A stretch of 46,872 nucleotides of DNA from Clostridia bacterium (GCA_024404245.1 JAKSQH010000006.1:1-46872), one strand, 5' to 3'. Shown: positions 24,100-34,221, numbered from the stretch's first letter. Notes: generated by a model not told the origin, from the letters alone. A program made the numbers and translations.

Positions 24100-25125
24100 A
24101 TGCCAAAGGAACCGAAGAAATGGATTGCACCGGTGATCATGATCATCGCTGCGGTTGTGACCGCGGTGAACGGCATTCTGCCGCTGACGGTGCTGTTGCT
24201 TCTTCTGCCGCCGGTATCCGCCGCGCTCGCGTACGCTTCCGGGCCGGTTCCGACAGCCGCGGCGTGTATTTCCGCGGCCGCGGGATGCGTTTACGCGATT
24301 CCGGGTCCGTTTGGAATCGCGGGTGCAGGCTGGTGCGGTCTGACATGCGCGATTGCCCTGACCCCATTCAGACGCAGAGCTGTACGGCCGATTCTGTGGG
24401 CAGTGCTGCCGGTGCTGATGTGGGTTTCACTGCTGGCGGTGCTGAACGCGGTTTATGACGGGGCAATCATCCCCGGTCTGGCGCAGACCGCGCAGGATCT
24501 TGTTGAAGCGAGCCCGGACTGTGTTGAGATTCTGCTGCGTGCCTACAGTTCCGGCCTGGCCAGACTGGCGGGAACCGAGGCACTGGTGCCCGCGTACTCC
24601 GTGATGGGCAGGATTGTGATGACAGACCGTGTAAAAATGCAGCTGCTTTACAGCCTGCGTGTCTCACTCGAAAAAATGCTGCCCGGCATGATGTGTACGG
24701 TAATCATATGGCATGCCGCGATCAACACACTGCTGTGCGTATGGCTGCCGGATCTGCTTCGCCGCAGAAACGGGGAAAAGGGAATACTGCCGTCTCCGGA
24801 AGGATGGTATATTCCGGGCAGCGCCGGTGCCGCGGCCGTTTCACTGTGCGCAGGCTGGCTGCTGACCTTTCTCGCGGAGGAAGGTCCTGTGTACTATCTG
24901 GGTCTGCTTTGCTCCAACGTGTTTCAGGTGATTTTCCTGATTCAGGGCATCTGTCTGATGCTGTGGCTGGAAAAGCGAATGGGTATGCGTGTACTTGGCA
25001 GAACACTGTGGGTTCTCATTATGACCCTGCTGGCCCCCGTGATTCCGATTGTAATGGGGCTGATCGACCAGCGGCGTGATATTCGTAATCTGAGAAAGAT
25101 GGATATTGAGGAGGATACAAAATGA
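24100..25125 (+). CDS. DUF2232 (YybS-like) membrane protein
   Basis: 341 residues with about eight hydrophobic helices, a basic N-terminus (PKEPKKW) and a charged C-terminal tail ([17 protein letters not shown]). Its place directly before rplI and dnaB is the same as that of yybS in B. subtilis, and the length and helix pattern fit DUF2232. The function of the family is not established; some members resemble transporter S components. Its stop overlaps rplI (ATGA). In B. subtilis the cyclic-di-AMP phosphodiesterase gene gdpP stands between these two, and it is missing here. Confidence 0.78.
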   Translation: MPKEPKKWIAPVIMIIAAVVTAVNGILPLTVLLLLLPPVSAALAYASGPVPTAAACISAAAGCVYAIPGPFGIAGAGWCGLTCAIALTPFRRRAVRPILWAVLPVLMWVSLLAVLNAVYDGAIIPGLAQTAQDLVEASPDCVEILLRAYSSGLARLAGTEALVPAYSVMGRIVMTDRVKMQLLYSLRVSLEKMLPGMMCTVIIWHAAINTLLCVWLPDLLRRRNGEKGILPSPEGWYIPGSAGAAAVSLCAGWLLTFLAEEGPVYYLGLLCSNVFQVIFLIQGICLMLWLEKRMGMRVLGRTLWVLIMTLLAPVIPIVMGLIDQRRDIRNLRKMDIEEDTK

Positions 25126-25574
25126 AAGTCGTATTGCTGCAGGATGTAAAAAATATCGGAAAGCGGGATGATATCCTGAACGTATCCGACGGATACGCGC
25201 GCAACTTCCTGTTTCCGCAGAAGCTGGCGGCGGAAGCGACGCCCGGCACGCTGAAGGAAATCGAAAAGAAAAAGGCCGCGCGTGACGCGCGTGAAGCCGA
25301 ACAGCTGAAGGCCGCCCGTGAAAAAGCCGCTTCACTGAAGGGTAAGGTTATTGAGCTCGGTGTGAAGTGCGGCGAAAAGGGCCGTCTTTACGGCAGCGTG
25401 ACCAGCGCCGAGGTTGCCGACGCGCTGGCGCAGCAGCACGGGATCACGGTTGACAAGCGTAAGATTGATCTCGGCGAGCCCATCCGTGAGGTGGGCGAGC
25501 GCACGATCAGCGTATGGCTGTATACGGGCGTGACAACCGAGATGAAGCTGCATATCACACCGATGACCAAATAA
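25122..25574 (+). CDS. rplI: 50S ribosomal protein L9
   Basis: 150 residues, the usual length. L9 binds 23S rRNA near the L1 stalk. The N-terminus [18 protein letters not shown] and the stretch [16 protein letters not shown] are the family signature; a long helix rich in Lys, Glu and Ala (about residues 41-75) links to the C-terminal domain, which shows [16 protein letters not shown]. The start overlaps DUF2232 by four bases and dnaB follows. Confidence 0.97.
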   Translation: MKVVLLQDVKNIGKRDDILNVSDGYARNFLFPQKLAAEATPGTLKEIEKKKAARDAREAEQLKAAREKAASLKGKVIELGVKCGEKGRLYGSVTSAEVADALAQQHGITVDKRKIDLGEPIREVGERTISVWLYTGVTTEMKLHITPMTK

Positions 25575-25609
25575 AGCCCGTGTTCTCACGGGAGACCGGG
25601 AGCAACGAG

Positions 25610-26977
25610 ATGGATGAATCGATGGAGCTGCGGGGTCTGACCCCTCCGAACAGTCTGGACGCGGAAAAAAGCGTTCTCGGCGCGCTGCTGCGGGATCCGA
25701 ATGCCGTGCTGACAGCCGCCGAACAGCTGAAGGAAGAGGACTTTTACGATCCGGCGCACAGGGAAATATACTCCGCGATGATGGCGCTGTATACGCAGAG
25801 GTCACCGATTGATCTGGTGACCGTGGATACAGAACTCTGCCGCCGCGGCACATCCGAAGGCACGCACGGGACCACATACCTTGTGGATCTGATCAGCTAT
25901 GTTCCCACAACACTGAATGTGCAGGCATATATCAACATTGTGCTGGAAAAGAGCACGCTCAGAAAACTGATCGCCGCGGGTCAGGAAATCACGAAGGAAA
26001 GTTATCAACAGATGACGCCTCTGCAGGAGCTGCTCGCCAAGGCGGAGAAGTCGATCTTCGATATTGTGATGAAGCGCTCCGACGGTGAAAGCCTGAAACC
26101 CGTGAACGAAGTGCTGATGAACACATATGAGCAGATTGAGGAACTGAGCAGGAACCCCGGCGGTCTGGCCGGCGTTCCGACCGGGTTTATCGATCTGGAC
26201 AATTACCTGACGGGAATGCACGGCGGAGAGCTGATCCTGGTCGGCGCCCGGCCTTCCATGGGTAAGACGTCATTCGCGATGAATATCGCGAGCTACGCGG
26301 CGCTGACGGCAAACAAGACGGTTGCCGTGTTTTCACTGGAAATGCCCCGTGAGCAGATTGTGATGCGTATGCTCTGCTCGGACGCGCGCGTTGACATGCA
26401 GAAAGTGCGTAAGGGTCTGCTGACGGAAAATGACTGGATGAAGCTGGCGAAAGCGCTGGGCCCCATGTCCGCCGCGAAAATGTATATTGACGATACCGCG
26501 GCGATCACGCCCACCCAGCTCAGATCGCGCTGCCGCAGGCTGATGACGGAAAAAGGGCTTGATCTGATTGTGCTTGACTATCTGGGTCTGATGCAGACCG
26601 ACAGCCGGGTTGAAAGCCGGCAGCTGGAGGTCAGCGAGATCAGCCGCCAGCTGAAGGCGATTGCCAAGGAACTGAATGTGCCGCTGGTAGCCTGCGCGCA
26701 GCTGTCACGCGCGAACAAGGATCGCAACGACAAACGCCCGATTCTGAGCGATCTGCGTGATTCCGGCTCCATTGAGCAGGACGCCGACGTGGTTATGTTC
26801 CTGCACCGTGAGGAGTATTACGACCACGAAACGGAAGACAAGAATATCGGTGAGGTTATTATCGCCAAACAGCGCAACGGTCCTCTGGGTACCGTGAAGC
26901 TGGCGTGGCTGAGCGAATACACAACATTCGCCACACTGGCGAGAGATTCGGAGAATAACCGGGATAAACCGTACTGA
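25610..26977 (+). CDS. dnaB: Replicative DNA helicase
   Basis: 455 residues, typical for DnaB (called DnaC in B. subtilis), the hexameric fork helicase. The N-terminal domain begins PPNSLDAEKSVLGALL; the RecA-like domain shows Walker A GARPSMGKTSFAMN, Walker B LIVLDYLGLM, the VSEISRQLKAIAKEL stretch and LRDSGSIEQDADVV. No intein is present. The ATG at 25610 has GGGAG 8 bases upstream; an in-frame ATG at 25514 would lie inside rplI and adds residues unlike DnaB. It follows rplI as in most Bacillota. Confidence 0.96.
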   Translation: MDESMELRGLTPPNSLDAEKSVLGALLRDPNAVLTAAEQLKEEDFYDPAHREIYSAMMALYTQRSPIDLVTVDTELCRRGTSEGTHGTTYLVDLISYVPTTLNVQAYINIVLEKSTLRKLIAAGQEITKESYQQMTPLQELLAKAEKSIFDIVMKRSDGESLKPVNEVLMNTYEQIEELSRNPGGLAGVPTGFIDLDNYLTGMHGGELILVGARPSMGKTSFAMNIASYAALTANKTVAVFSLEMPREQIVMRMLCSDARVDMQKVRKGLLTENDWMKLAKALGPMSAAKMYIDDTAAITPTQLRSRCRRLMTEKGLDLIVLDYLGLMQTDSRVESRQLEVSEISRQLKAIAKELNVPLVACAQLSRANKDRNDKRPILSDLRDSGSIEQDADVVMFLHREEYYDHETEDKNIGEVIIAKQRNGPLGTVKLAWLSEYTTFATLARDSENNRDKPY

Positions 26978-26994
26978 AACGGGAGAAGTGAGAA

Positions 26995-27945
26995 ATGGAT
27001 CTGACAGTCAGCCAATTTGAGAAGGACAATAACTATGAAGGTTTTCTGCTGGTTCGGTACGCGGAGAGAAAGATTGACTCCAAGGGCCGCTATTACGTGG
27101 ATATGAACCTGGGTGACAAAAGCGGTGAAATCAACTGTAAATACTGGAATTCCAGCGCGGAGGCGCCGGAGGTCGGCAAAGTGGTGAAGGTCCGCGGCAC
27201 TGTGCAGGAATTCAACGGCCGCCTGCAGTTCAGAATCGCGGAGATCCGCCTGAAGGAAGAGGATGACGAAGTGGATATGCGCCTTCTTGCCGTCAGCGCG
27301 CCGGAACCCGCGGAAGATATGCGCGCTGAGATTGAGGAAACGGTGGACGCGTTCACAAGCGCGAAGCTGAAGAAACTGGTCAGCGAGATGCTGAAGGAAG
27401 CCGGTCCCATGCTGGAGTACTATCCCGCGGCGCAGCGGATGCATCACGCGGAACGCTCCGGCCTGTTGCACCACACAATAAGCATGCTGCGGCTGGCAAA
27501 GGCCATGCTGCCGGTTTATCCGTTTCTGAACGCGGATTTGCTGTATGCGGGCGTGATCCTGCATGACCTTGGCAAGATTGACGAGATGAAGAGCGATGAG
27601 TTCGGAAATGTGACGGACTACACGCGGGACGGGCAGCTGCTCGGACACCTTGTAAAAGGCGTGGCGAAGCTGGAAAAGACAGCGGAGCGCCTTGGCATTG
27701 ACGATGAGACCGTGATTCTGCTGGAACACATGCTGCTGAGCCATCATGGCGAGAGCGACTACGGCAGCCCGAAGCCCCCGATGTTTCCGGAAGCCGAGGC
27801 GCTGCACTGGCTGGACATGACGGACGCGCGTCTGAACACAATGCAGGGGGTTGAGGAACGGACACAGCCGGGCACCTTCTCGGAAAAGATCACGGGCCTT
27901 GACCGCAGGGTTTACCATCCGGATTACGACAAACTGAATTCCTGA
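26995..27945 (+). CDS. yhaM: YhaM-type 3'-5' exoribonuclease (OB fold plus HD domain)
   Basis: 316 residues, almost the size of B. subtilis YhaM (314). The N-terminal OB fold (residues about 10-90) shows YYVDMNLGDKSGEINCKYW; the HD domain begins HHAERSGLLHHTISM and contains the metal motif VILHDLGKI, then HMLLSHHGESDYGSP. YhaM-type enzymes trim RNA and single-stranded DNA 3' ends with Mn2+ or Co2+. It follows dnaB by 17 bases with a GGGAG site. The neighbouring genes do not point to any special substrate. Confidence 0.9.
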   Translation: MDLTVSQFEKDNNYEGFLLVRYAERKIDSKGRYYVDMNLGDKSGEINCKYWNSSAEAPEVGKVVKVRGTVQEFNGRLQFRIAEIRLKEEDDEVDMRLLAVSAPEPAEDMRAEIEETVDAFTSAKLKKLVSEMLKEAGPMLEYYPAAQRMHHAERSGLLHHTISMLRLAKAMLPVYPFLNADLLYAGVILHDLGKIDEMKSDEFGNVTDYTRDGQLLGHLVKGVAKLEKTAERLGIDDETVILLEHMLLSHHGESDYGSPKPPMFPEAEALHWLDMTDARLNTMQGVEERTQPGTFSEKITGLDRRVYHPDYDKLNS

Positions 27946-28012
27946 GGAACAAACGGACCCGGTGGTCCGTCAGATTATAGGAAGCAAATTCTACGCGATG
28001 GAGGAAACAACC

Positions 28013-28846
28013 ATGCTGAAAAAACAGTTGCTGTGTCTGCTGCTGGCGGTATGCCTGCTGTTGCTGTGCTCGTGCCAGCCGAAGGAAGTTTTCCCGACGG
28101 AGCTGCCTGTGCAGAATCAGGCGGCGCAACCGGTTGAAACGGCAGTGAGCAGTCAGGACCTGTTCGGTGTACCGTTCGATTTTGATGACGGAACCTATGA
28201 TCCCGCGAGTGAGGATGTCGGCATCGAATGGGAGGATTCATACGACTATGATTATCCCGAAGTGCCGGTTGTGACTTCCGCGCCGACAATGAACAGTGAA
28301 TACGCCGGCGCGACTCCCGTGATCATTGATCCGATTGACAAGCCGACGCCGACACCGCTGCCCGCGCTGTCCTTTGACTATGTAACCTACGAGGCTGCGT
28401 CGATGCATCTGATGTTTGAAGCGCCTTCCGGCTGGATTGTGGACGATTCCCAGCCGAACCAGTATGTGCTTACAAACCCGGATCCTTATGTCGATTACGC
28501 GGCAAGCATGATTATTTCCGCAACGGAAGTATCAAAGAAGCTGAACAAGAGCGGCCTGACCGCGGAGCTGAAGGATACGCTCAAGCGGATCCGGAGTGCC
28601 GGACTGAAGAATTTTGAGCAGTCCAATGTCGCCGACCGTACGCTGCTCGGCGCGGACGCCGTGTACGCGAACTATACCGCCAACCTGAAGGACGGGACGC
28701 AGATCGCGGGCCGTGTGATCATGTGCTGCCTCAACAAGACGGTTTATACGCTCCACTGCTCCTATCCGCGCGGATACCGCGATACATACACCGGTGAAAA
28801 CGGACCGTACAACAGGTTCCGCCACAGTGTGAAGCTGACCAAGTGA
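28013..28846 (+). CDS. Exported lipoprotein with PsbP/DUF1795-like C-terminal part
   Basis: 277 residues. A lipoprotein signal (KKQLLCLLLAVCLLLLCSC) with lipobox L-C-S-C places the lipidated Cys at about residue 22. An acidic, Tyr- and Asp-rich stretch follows (EWEDSYDYDYPE), then a Thr/Pro linker (KPTPTPLPAL), then a C-terminal domain with MHLMFEAPSGWIVDDSQPNQ, which resembles PsbP-like/DUF1795 domains; this match is tentative. The ATG at 28013 follows GGAGGAAAC; a start at 27998 would place that site inside the gene. The large surface-protein gene follows 53 bases later, so the two may work together. Confidence 0.78.
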   Translation: MLKKQLLCLLLAVCLLLLCSCQPKEVFPTELPVQNQAAQPVETAVSSQDLFGVPFDFDDGTYDPASEDVGIEWEDSYDYDYPEVPVVTSAPTMNSEYAGATPVIIDPIDKPTPTPLPALSFDYVTYEAASMHLMFEAPSGWIVDDSQPNQYVLTNPDPYVDYAASMIISATEVSKKLNKSGLTAELKDTLKRIRSAGLKNFEQSNVADRTLLGADAVYANYTANLKDGTQIAGRVIMCCLNKTVYTLHCSYPRGYRDTYTGENGPYNRFRHSVKLTK

Positions 28847-28899
28847 CCGGACCGCAAAGCGGATAAATGAAGATACCCATCGATCGGAGGACCTGATCC

Positions 28900-31800
28900 A
28901 TGACCGTGAAGAAACGACTGCTTACTCTTCTTATGTGCGCCGTGCTTGTAATGGCGCCGCTGACCGTATCCCGTGCCGGAGTGACGACGCTGGGCATCTA
29001 TTTCTGCGGTCTGGCGGAAAACGCGGACGAGGGAACCGCGCCTCAGATTCTGAACGGTTCCTTTGAAGTGTGGCAGAACGGCAGCCTGATCGGCACAATA
29101 CGTGCCGGACAGGATGTACTGACGCTGACGGACAGTGCCGATGTAACGATCAGACCGGTGATGTCCACTATGCCTGAAGGCTGGATCATTGATCCCGAGG
29201 GATATGTACAGAAGCTTCCGGAAGCCGGAAACGCGACTGTGCCGCTGTGCGTATATGCCGCGGACGGCGCGGTTATTGAAACCCCGGCTGAAGTGAAAGC
29301 ACAGGAACCCGCGGAAGAACAGAAAGATGACATGCCCGCGGCGGACGCGGAGGATGAAGTATACGCGCCGGTACAGACGGACAGTGACGAGATCTATACG
29401 GGCGAGGTCGTGCCGGAGGCACCGGAGGCAACCCTGCCGCCCGATACACTGACCGCGGCCGAAAACGGCGGAACCGTACGTGTGCGTGTATTCAATGACC
29501 GGAACGGAAACGGTGTATTTGCCAAGGGCGAGGGCTTTATCAGCGGCGTATCCGTGACACTGACCGATGAAAACGGGGACAGCCTGACGCTGACAACAAC
29601 CGACGGTACGCCGGACGGTATACTGGAATTCCGGAATCTGCCCGAAGCCGCCTATACGGTATCGGTTACTCTGCCGGCAGGCTACGGGTTTACAAAGAAG
29701 GGGAACTCCGGTTCCGCTATTGACGACAGCGCGACAGACGCGACCACTTCCGGTATACAGGATGCAGGCATCTGCAAAGTGAAAGACGGAAGCATAACGG
29801 AAATAGCCGCGGGCGTATGGAAAACGCCTCACGCCGCCGGCTTCTGCTGGAATGACCTGAACGGGGACGGTAAATATCAGAACGGCGAGCCCGCCATTGC
29901 GGGTGTGCACGTGCGGCTTTCCGGCCAGAAGAACGGACTGCAGTATGAAACATATTCGGACGCTGACGGCAACTGGTATGTTGACCGGCTGAAACCCGGG
30001 TTCTATGACCTTTATGTGGATGTGCCTTCCGGCATGATGTTCACCCGCTACAGCGCCGAGGGCGGCGGCAGGAGATCGATTTTCACGAATGAAGGAAGCA
30101 AACGCGGCCGCAGGGTGATTGATACCAACAAGGGCGAATCCTTTGACGGGCAGAATGTCGGCTTTATCAAATCCGCCGAAATTTACGGTATGTGTTTCCT
30201 GGATGCGAACTATAACGGCCTGTATGATGAGGGCGAAGAACCCATCCCGGGCGTGAAGGTTGAAGCCTGGAAACAGGTGAATGACGAGACTGTGGCGACA
30301 ACGGTCTCCGGTGATGACGGTACATTCCTGCTTACCTGCATGCGCGGCAGAACATACCGCCTGCGCGCTGTGCTGCCGGAAACCGGAATCACTTTTACCA
30401 AAGTTGTGGCGAATGAAAACGGTAACCGTTTCCTCTCCCGTGACGGACGCAGAGAATACTATCTGAATGAACAGGTAATCGGGGACGGTGAAAGACGGTA
30501 TCTCGCCGTCGGCGCCATTGTACCGGCGTCGCTGTCCGGTACCGCGTATCTGGATGATGACCTTTCCGGTTCACTCAGCGGCAAGGAAAAGACGGTCAGC
30601 GGGCTGGCTGTGACATTGCTGGATGAGCAGGGCAATACGGTGGCGACGGACAGAACAAACGTGAAGGGTAAGTATGTCTTTGAAGACCTGACGCCCGGTC
30701 GCTATCAGCTGTCACTGAACGCGAAGGCGGGCTATGCCTTTACGAAGCAGGGACCCGGCAGCGTGATCCTGAATACATCCGCCGGCGGCGGTGTTTCGGA
30801 TATGATCGAGGTACCGATGGGCGCTGATATCACCGGCATGGATATGGGCATGATTCTGCCTGCATGCGTGACCGGTACGCTTTTCTCCGATGATAATGAC
30901 AACGGAAAACGTGACGCCGGAGAGAACGGACTGACAGAGGCAAAGGTTCACCTGATCGACGCGGACGGAAACGTGGCGTTTACCCGCAATGTAAACCGGG
31001 ACGCGATCTATACCTTTGACGCGGTTATGCCCGGCGAATACAAGCTGCGCTTTGAATTGCCGGAAAACGCGATTTTCGCGAAGATCACGGACGGAGGCAA
31101 TACCTTTGAGGATCTCGGCGGATACGCCGAAAGCGAAATGTTCTCGCTCGGCTCGGACGGAAAATACACGGCGAAGCTCTGCGGCGCGCTGCTGCTCGGC
31201 AGTCTGGACGGCATGACCTTTGCCGACACCAACGGCAGCGGCTCACGTGACGCGGATGAACCGGCACTGACCGGTGTAACCCTGACGCTGACACCGGAAC
31301 GCGAGGATCTTGAGCCTGTGGCTGTGACAACCGGTGAGGACGGAACCTTTGCCTTTACGGGCATTCATCCGGATCAATGGACGCTTCGTGTGGATATGCC
31401 GGACGGACGCGTAATTTCCAGAACAACCGCGCTGAAGCTTCCGCTAACCGCGGGGTCCTCCGGTGAGGATACCGTGCTGGAAATCCCGACAGGGTATCAG
31501 GTGACCGGAGAGGCGATCGGTTGCGTAATTCCCGCGTCGCTCAGCGGCCGCATGTGGATGGATGAGAACAACAACGGTCTGTTTGATGAGCTTGAAATGA
31601 CGCCGGAAGGCGAAACCGTGACTGTGATGGACGATATCACCGGTAAGGTTTTCGCGGAACTGCACACGGACGCGGAAGGCCGTTTCGCGACAGCGGGAAT
31701 GATTCCCGGCAGCTTTACGGTGTTCTTTACACCGGACAGCCGCACACACGGTTCACTGCCCGGAGATTCCACCTTCAATGAAGCAAACGGCAGGCTTGAA

Positions 31801-32631
31801 ATGACCGGTATTGTACTCAATGAAAATGAAAGCGCGGATAACCTCCTGCTGGGTGTGGTACGTGAAACATCCCTCAGCGGCCACGTGTGGGTGGATCTCG
31901 GCGGTGAGATTACAGCATTGCCCGGCGCGGAAATCAGCCTGAACAACGCGCAGACGGGAGAAAAACTGAGCCACGCGATTTCAGATGAAGAAGGCGCGTA
32001 CCGCTTTGACGGACTGATGCCTCTTGATTATGAGCTGACGGTTGTGCTGCCGCAGGACCATGCCGTTGTGCTGCCGGATGACGAGCGTCTGCTTGGCGGG
32101 CAGGTCAGCATGATGATGTATTGCGACGGACGGAACGGCAGGAGCGATCCTGTTTCCGTGACGATGGGCGTTGACCTGACACAGGAGGATATCGGCGCGG
32201 TGCTCGCGGGCAAGCTGGGCGACTTCTGCTGGCTGGACGAAAACGAAAACGGCTGGCAGGAAACCGAGGAACCCGGTATTCCCGGTGTAAAGATTGAGCT
32301 GGTGCGGAACGGAAGCACCGTGGCGGAAACCGTATCCGACGCTTACGGCTATTACTGCTTCACGGATGTGTATCCGGCGGTGTACACACTGCGGGTAACG
32401 CCTCCTGCTGAGGTCAAACCGACCGTGCACAGGACGGATATCCCGCTGATTGATTCCGCGCTGCTTGAAACCGACGAAACGGTTTGCGAGACGGAGGAAG
32501 TAAGCGTAGCGAGCGGCAAGGCCAACTACAATGCTGACCTGGGCTTTACGGTTCGTGTGAAGGGCGTGCTGCCGGACGGTCTGAATGAAGGGCCTACACG
32601 CGACTGGACCTGGCGCCCGGCTGAACAGTGA
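28900..32631 (+). CDS. Large exported protein with nine SdrD_B/prealbumin-like repeats
   Basis: 1243 residues. A signal peptide (about 1-26, ending SRA) is followed by a unique domain to about residue 190 with an acidic Ala/Pro/Glu linker. Nine SdrD_B-type repeats begin near residues 197, 314, 431, 548, 660, 772, 885, 995 and 1108, so every 110-117 residues. Most begin with a D-x-[ND]-x-[ND]-G calcium-binding-like loop, for example FNDRNGNG, WNDLNGDG, LDANYNG, DENNNG and DENENG; the eighth has lost it (WVDLGGEI). Such repeats make stiff stalks on cell surfaces. No LPXTG motif, transmembrane anchor or S-layer domain is visible at the C-terminus (ends DWTWRPAEQ). GGAGGA lies before the ATG. Its ligand is unknown. 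Confidence 0.9.
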   Translation: MTVKKRLLTLLMCAVLVMAPLTVSRAGVTTLGIYFCGLAENADEGTAPQILNGSFEVWQNGSLIGTIRAGQDVLTLTDSADVTIRPVMSTMPEGWIIDPEGYVQKLPEAGNATVPLCVYAADGAVIETPAEVKAQEPAEEQKDDMPAADAEDEVYAPVQTDSDEIYTGEVVPEAPEATLPPDTLTAAENGGTVRVRVFNDRNGNGVFAKGEGFISGVSVTLTDENGDSLTLTTTDGTPDGILEFRNLPEAAYTVSVTLPAGYGFTKKGNSGSAIDDSATDATTSGIQDAGICKVKDGSITEIAAGVWKTPHAAGFCWNDLNGDGKYQNGEPAIAGVHVRLSGQKNGLQYETYSDADGNWYVDRLKPGFYDLYVDVPSGMMFTRYSAEGGGRRSIFTNEGSKRGRRVIDTNKGESFDGQNVGFIKSAEIYGMCFLDANYNGLYDEGEEPIPGVKVEAWKQVNDETVATTVSGDDGTFLLTCMRGRTYRLRAVLPETGITFTKVVANENGNRFLSRDGRREYYLNEQVIGDGERRYLAVGAIVPASLSGTAYLDDDLSGSLSGKEKTVSGLAVTLLDEQGNTVATDRTNVKGKYVFEDLTPGRYQLSLNAKAGYAFTKQGPGSVILNTSAGGGVSDMIEVPMGADITGMDMGMILPACVTGTLFSDDNDNGKRDAGENGLTEAKVHLIDADGNVAFTRNVNRDAIYTFDAVMPGEYKLRFELPENAIFAKITDGGNTFEDLGGYAESEMFSLGSDGKYTAKLCGALLLGSLDGMTFADTNGSGSRDADEPALTGVTLTLTPEREDLEPVAVTTGEDGTFAFTGIHPDQWTLRVDMPDGRVISRTTALKLPLTAGSSGEDTVLEIPTGYQVTGEAIGCVIPASLSGRMWMDENNNGLFDELEMTPEGETVTVMDDITGKVFAELHTDAEGRFATAGMIPGSFTVFFTPDSRTHGSLPGDSTFNEANGRLEMTGIVLNENESADNLLLGVVRETSLSGHVWVDLGGEITALPGAEISLNNAQTGEKLSHAISDEEGAYRFDGLMPLDYELTVVLPQDHAVVLPDDERLLGGQVSMMMYCDGRNGRSDPVSVTMGVDLTQEDIGAVLAGKLGDFCWLDENENGWQETEEPGIPGVKIELVRNGSTVAETVSDAYGYYCFTDVYPAVYTLRVTPPAEVKPTVHRTDIPLIDSALLETDETVCETEEVSVASGKANYNADLGFTVRVKGVLPDGLNEGPTRDWTWRPAEQ

Positions 32632-32656
32632 GACGAATGATAAGGAGCGACTGCAG

Positions 32657-34168
32657 ATGACAGTAACTGAAGCAATACAAAAAATGGACGCGTATGAAGA
32701 GGCGATTTACGCGCTGAATCATGCCTGCTCTGTTCTTTATACGGACGGGGCGACCGCGGCGCCGAAGGAATCCTGGAAGGGTCGCGGCAAAACGCTCGGA
32801 TATCTGAGCGGACAGATGTACAAACTGACCGTTACGGAAGAGAACGAAGAAGTTTTTCGTACCATTCTTGAACACAGGGATGAATGCGATGAGAAGATCG
32901 CGCGCCGTGCGGAACTGAACAAGGAAACCTATGATGACATGCACCGTGTACCGCTGGATGAGTATGTGGCGTATGAGGAACTGCTGAATGAGGCGGATGC
33001 CGTGTGGCATGAGGCCAAACTGAAGAGCGATTACGCCATGTTCGCGCCGTATCTGGAGAAAATGATTGCCTGGCAGAAGAAGATCGCGAAGCTCAAGGAT
33101 CCGGAAAAACCGGTATACGATGTGCTGCTGGATATGTATGAAAAGGGCGTCGGTACGGCGCAGCTTGATCAGTTCTTCGCCACGCTGCGCGAAGAGCTGC
33201 TGCCTGTGATTGCAAAGGTTGCCGCGGCCCGTCAGCCGGATACCGCTTTCCTGAAAAAACTATACCCGGTGGAGGGACAGAAGAAGCTTTCCGAGCGGGT
33301 GATGGAGATGGAAGGCATTCCGTTTGACCGTGTTACTCTCGGCGAGACGGAGCATCCGTTCACATCCGGCGTGAACAAGTGGGATGAACGCATTACCACG
33401 CATTATCATGAGGATGATGTGATGAGCAGTCTGTTCTCCGTGATTCATGAAGGCGGACACGCGCTGTATGACATCGGCAGTGATGATGACCTGCAGTTCA
33501 CCTGCCTCGCGGGCGGCGTATCCATGGGTGTGCATGAAAGCCAGAGCCGGTTCTATGAAAATCTGATCTGCCGCAGCCTCCCGTTCTGCAAGGCGTTGCT
33601 GCCCGTGATGCGCGAGATCTTCCCGGAGCAGATGAAAGGTGTGGACGCGGATATGATGTACGCCGCGATCAACGCGTCTTCTCCGTCGCTGATCCGTACG
33701 GAAGCGGATGAGCTGACCTATCCCATCCATGTGATGATCCGGTATGAGATCGAGAAAAAGATATTCGCGGACGAGGTAACGGTGGATGAACTGCCGGCGC
33801 TGTGGAACAGGCTGTACAAGGAGTATCTCGGCGTGGATGTGCCGGATGACCGTCACGGTATTCTGCAGGACAGCCACTGGTCCGGCGGGTCGTTCGGCTA
33901 TTTCCCGAGCTACGCGCTCGGCAGTGCCTACGGCGTACAGATGCTGGAAAAGATGGAAAAGGATATTGATGTGTGGGGTGCCGCCGAAAACGGTGACCTC
34001 AGGCCGGTTACCGCGTGGCTGCATGAGCGGATTCACCGCTTCGGCAGCCTGAAGAAGCCGCAGGAAGTATTGATGAACGCCATGGGCGAACCGCTGGACG
34101 CGAAAAAGTATACGGCATATCTGAAGAACAAGTACGCGAAGATTTATCCCGGTATTACCGAAGCGTAA
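32657..34168 (+). CDS. M32 family carboxypeptidase
   Basis: 503 residues, the normal length. M32 carboxypeptidases remove C-terminal residues with broad specificity, in the cytoplasm. The zinc motif is HEGGH at residues 264-268 (VIHEGGHALYDIG), followed by HESQSRFYENLICRS, containing the third ligand Glu. The region SGVNKWDERITTHYHEDD and the C-terminal GSFGYFPSYALGSAY are also family marks. AAGGAG is the ribosome-binding site; an upstream in-frame ATG at 32585 lies within the previous gene and is rejected. It closes the DUF2232-dnaB unit, just before a terminator. Confidence 0.94.
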   Translation: MTVTEAIQKMDAYEEAIYALNHACSVLYTDGATAAPKESWKGRGKTLGYLSGQMYKLTVTEENEEVFRTILEHRDECDEKIARRAELNKETYDDMHRVPLDEYVAYEELLNEADAVWHEAKLKSDYAMFAPYLEKMIAWQKKIAKLKDPEKPVYDVLLDMYEKGVGTAQLDQFFATLREELLPVIAKVAAARQPDTAFLKKLYPVEGQKKLSERVMEMEGIPFDRVTLGETEHPFTSGVNKWDERITTHYHEDDVMSSLFSVIHEGGHALYDIGSDDDLQFTCLAGGVSMGVHESQSRFYENLICRSLPFCKALLPVMREIFPEQMKGVDADMMYAAINASSPSLIRTEADELTYPIHVMIRYEIEKKIFADEVTVDELPALWNRLYKEYLGVDVPDDRHGILQDSHWSGGSFGYFPSYALGSAYGVQMLEKMEKDIDVWGAAENGDLRPVTAWLHERIHRFGSLKKPQEVLMNAMGEPLDAKKYTAYLKNKYAKIYPGITEA

Positions 34169-34174
34169 ATGAAG

Positions 34175-34208
34175 AAGCCCTTGCGGCCGGATCGGCTGCA
34201 AGGGCTTT
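34175..34208. terminator. Terminator hairpin between M32 and DUF4867 genes
   Basis: Arms 34175-34189 and 34193-34207 form a 15-bp stem (one G-U pair) around a 3-base loop. Only a short T run follows, so its strength is uncertain. It serves the two convergent genes. Confidence 0.7.
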
Positions 34209-34221
34209 GAATTACTATGAA

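Noticed and set aside
27953..27970. Small hairpin (ACGGACC/GGTCCGT) after yhaM
   Set aside because: No T run follows; it is not convincing as a terminator.
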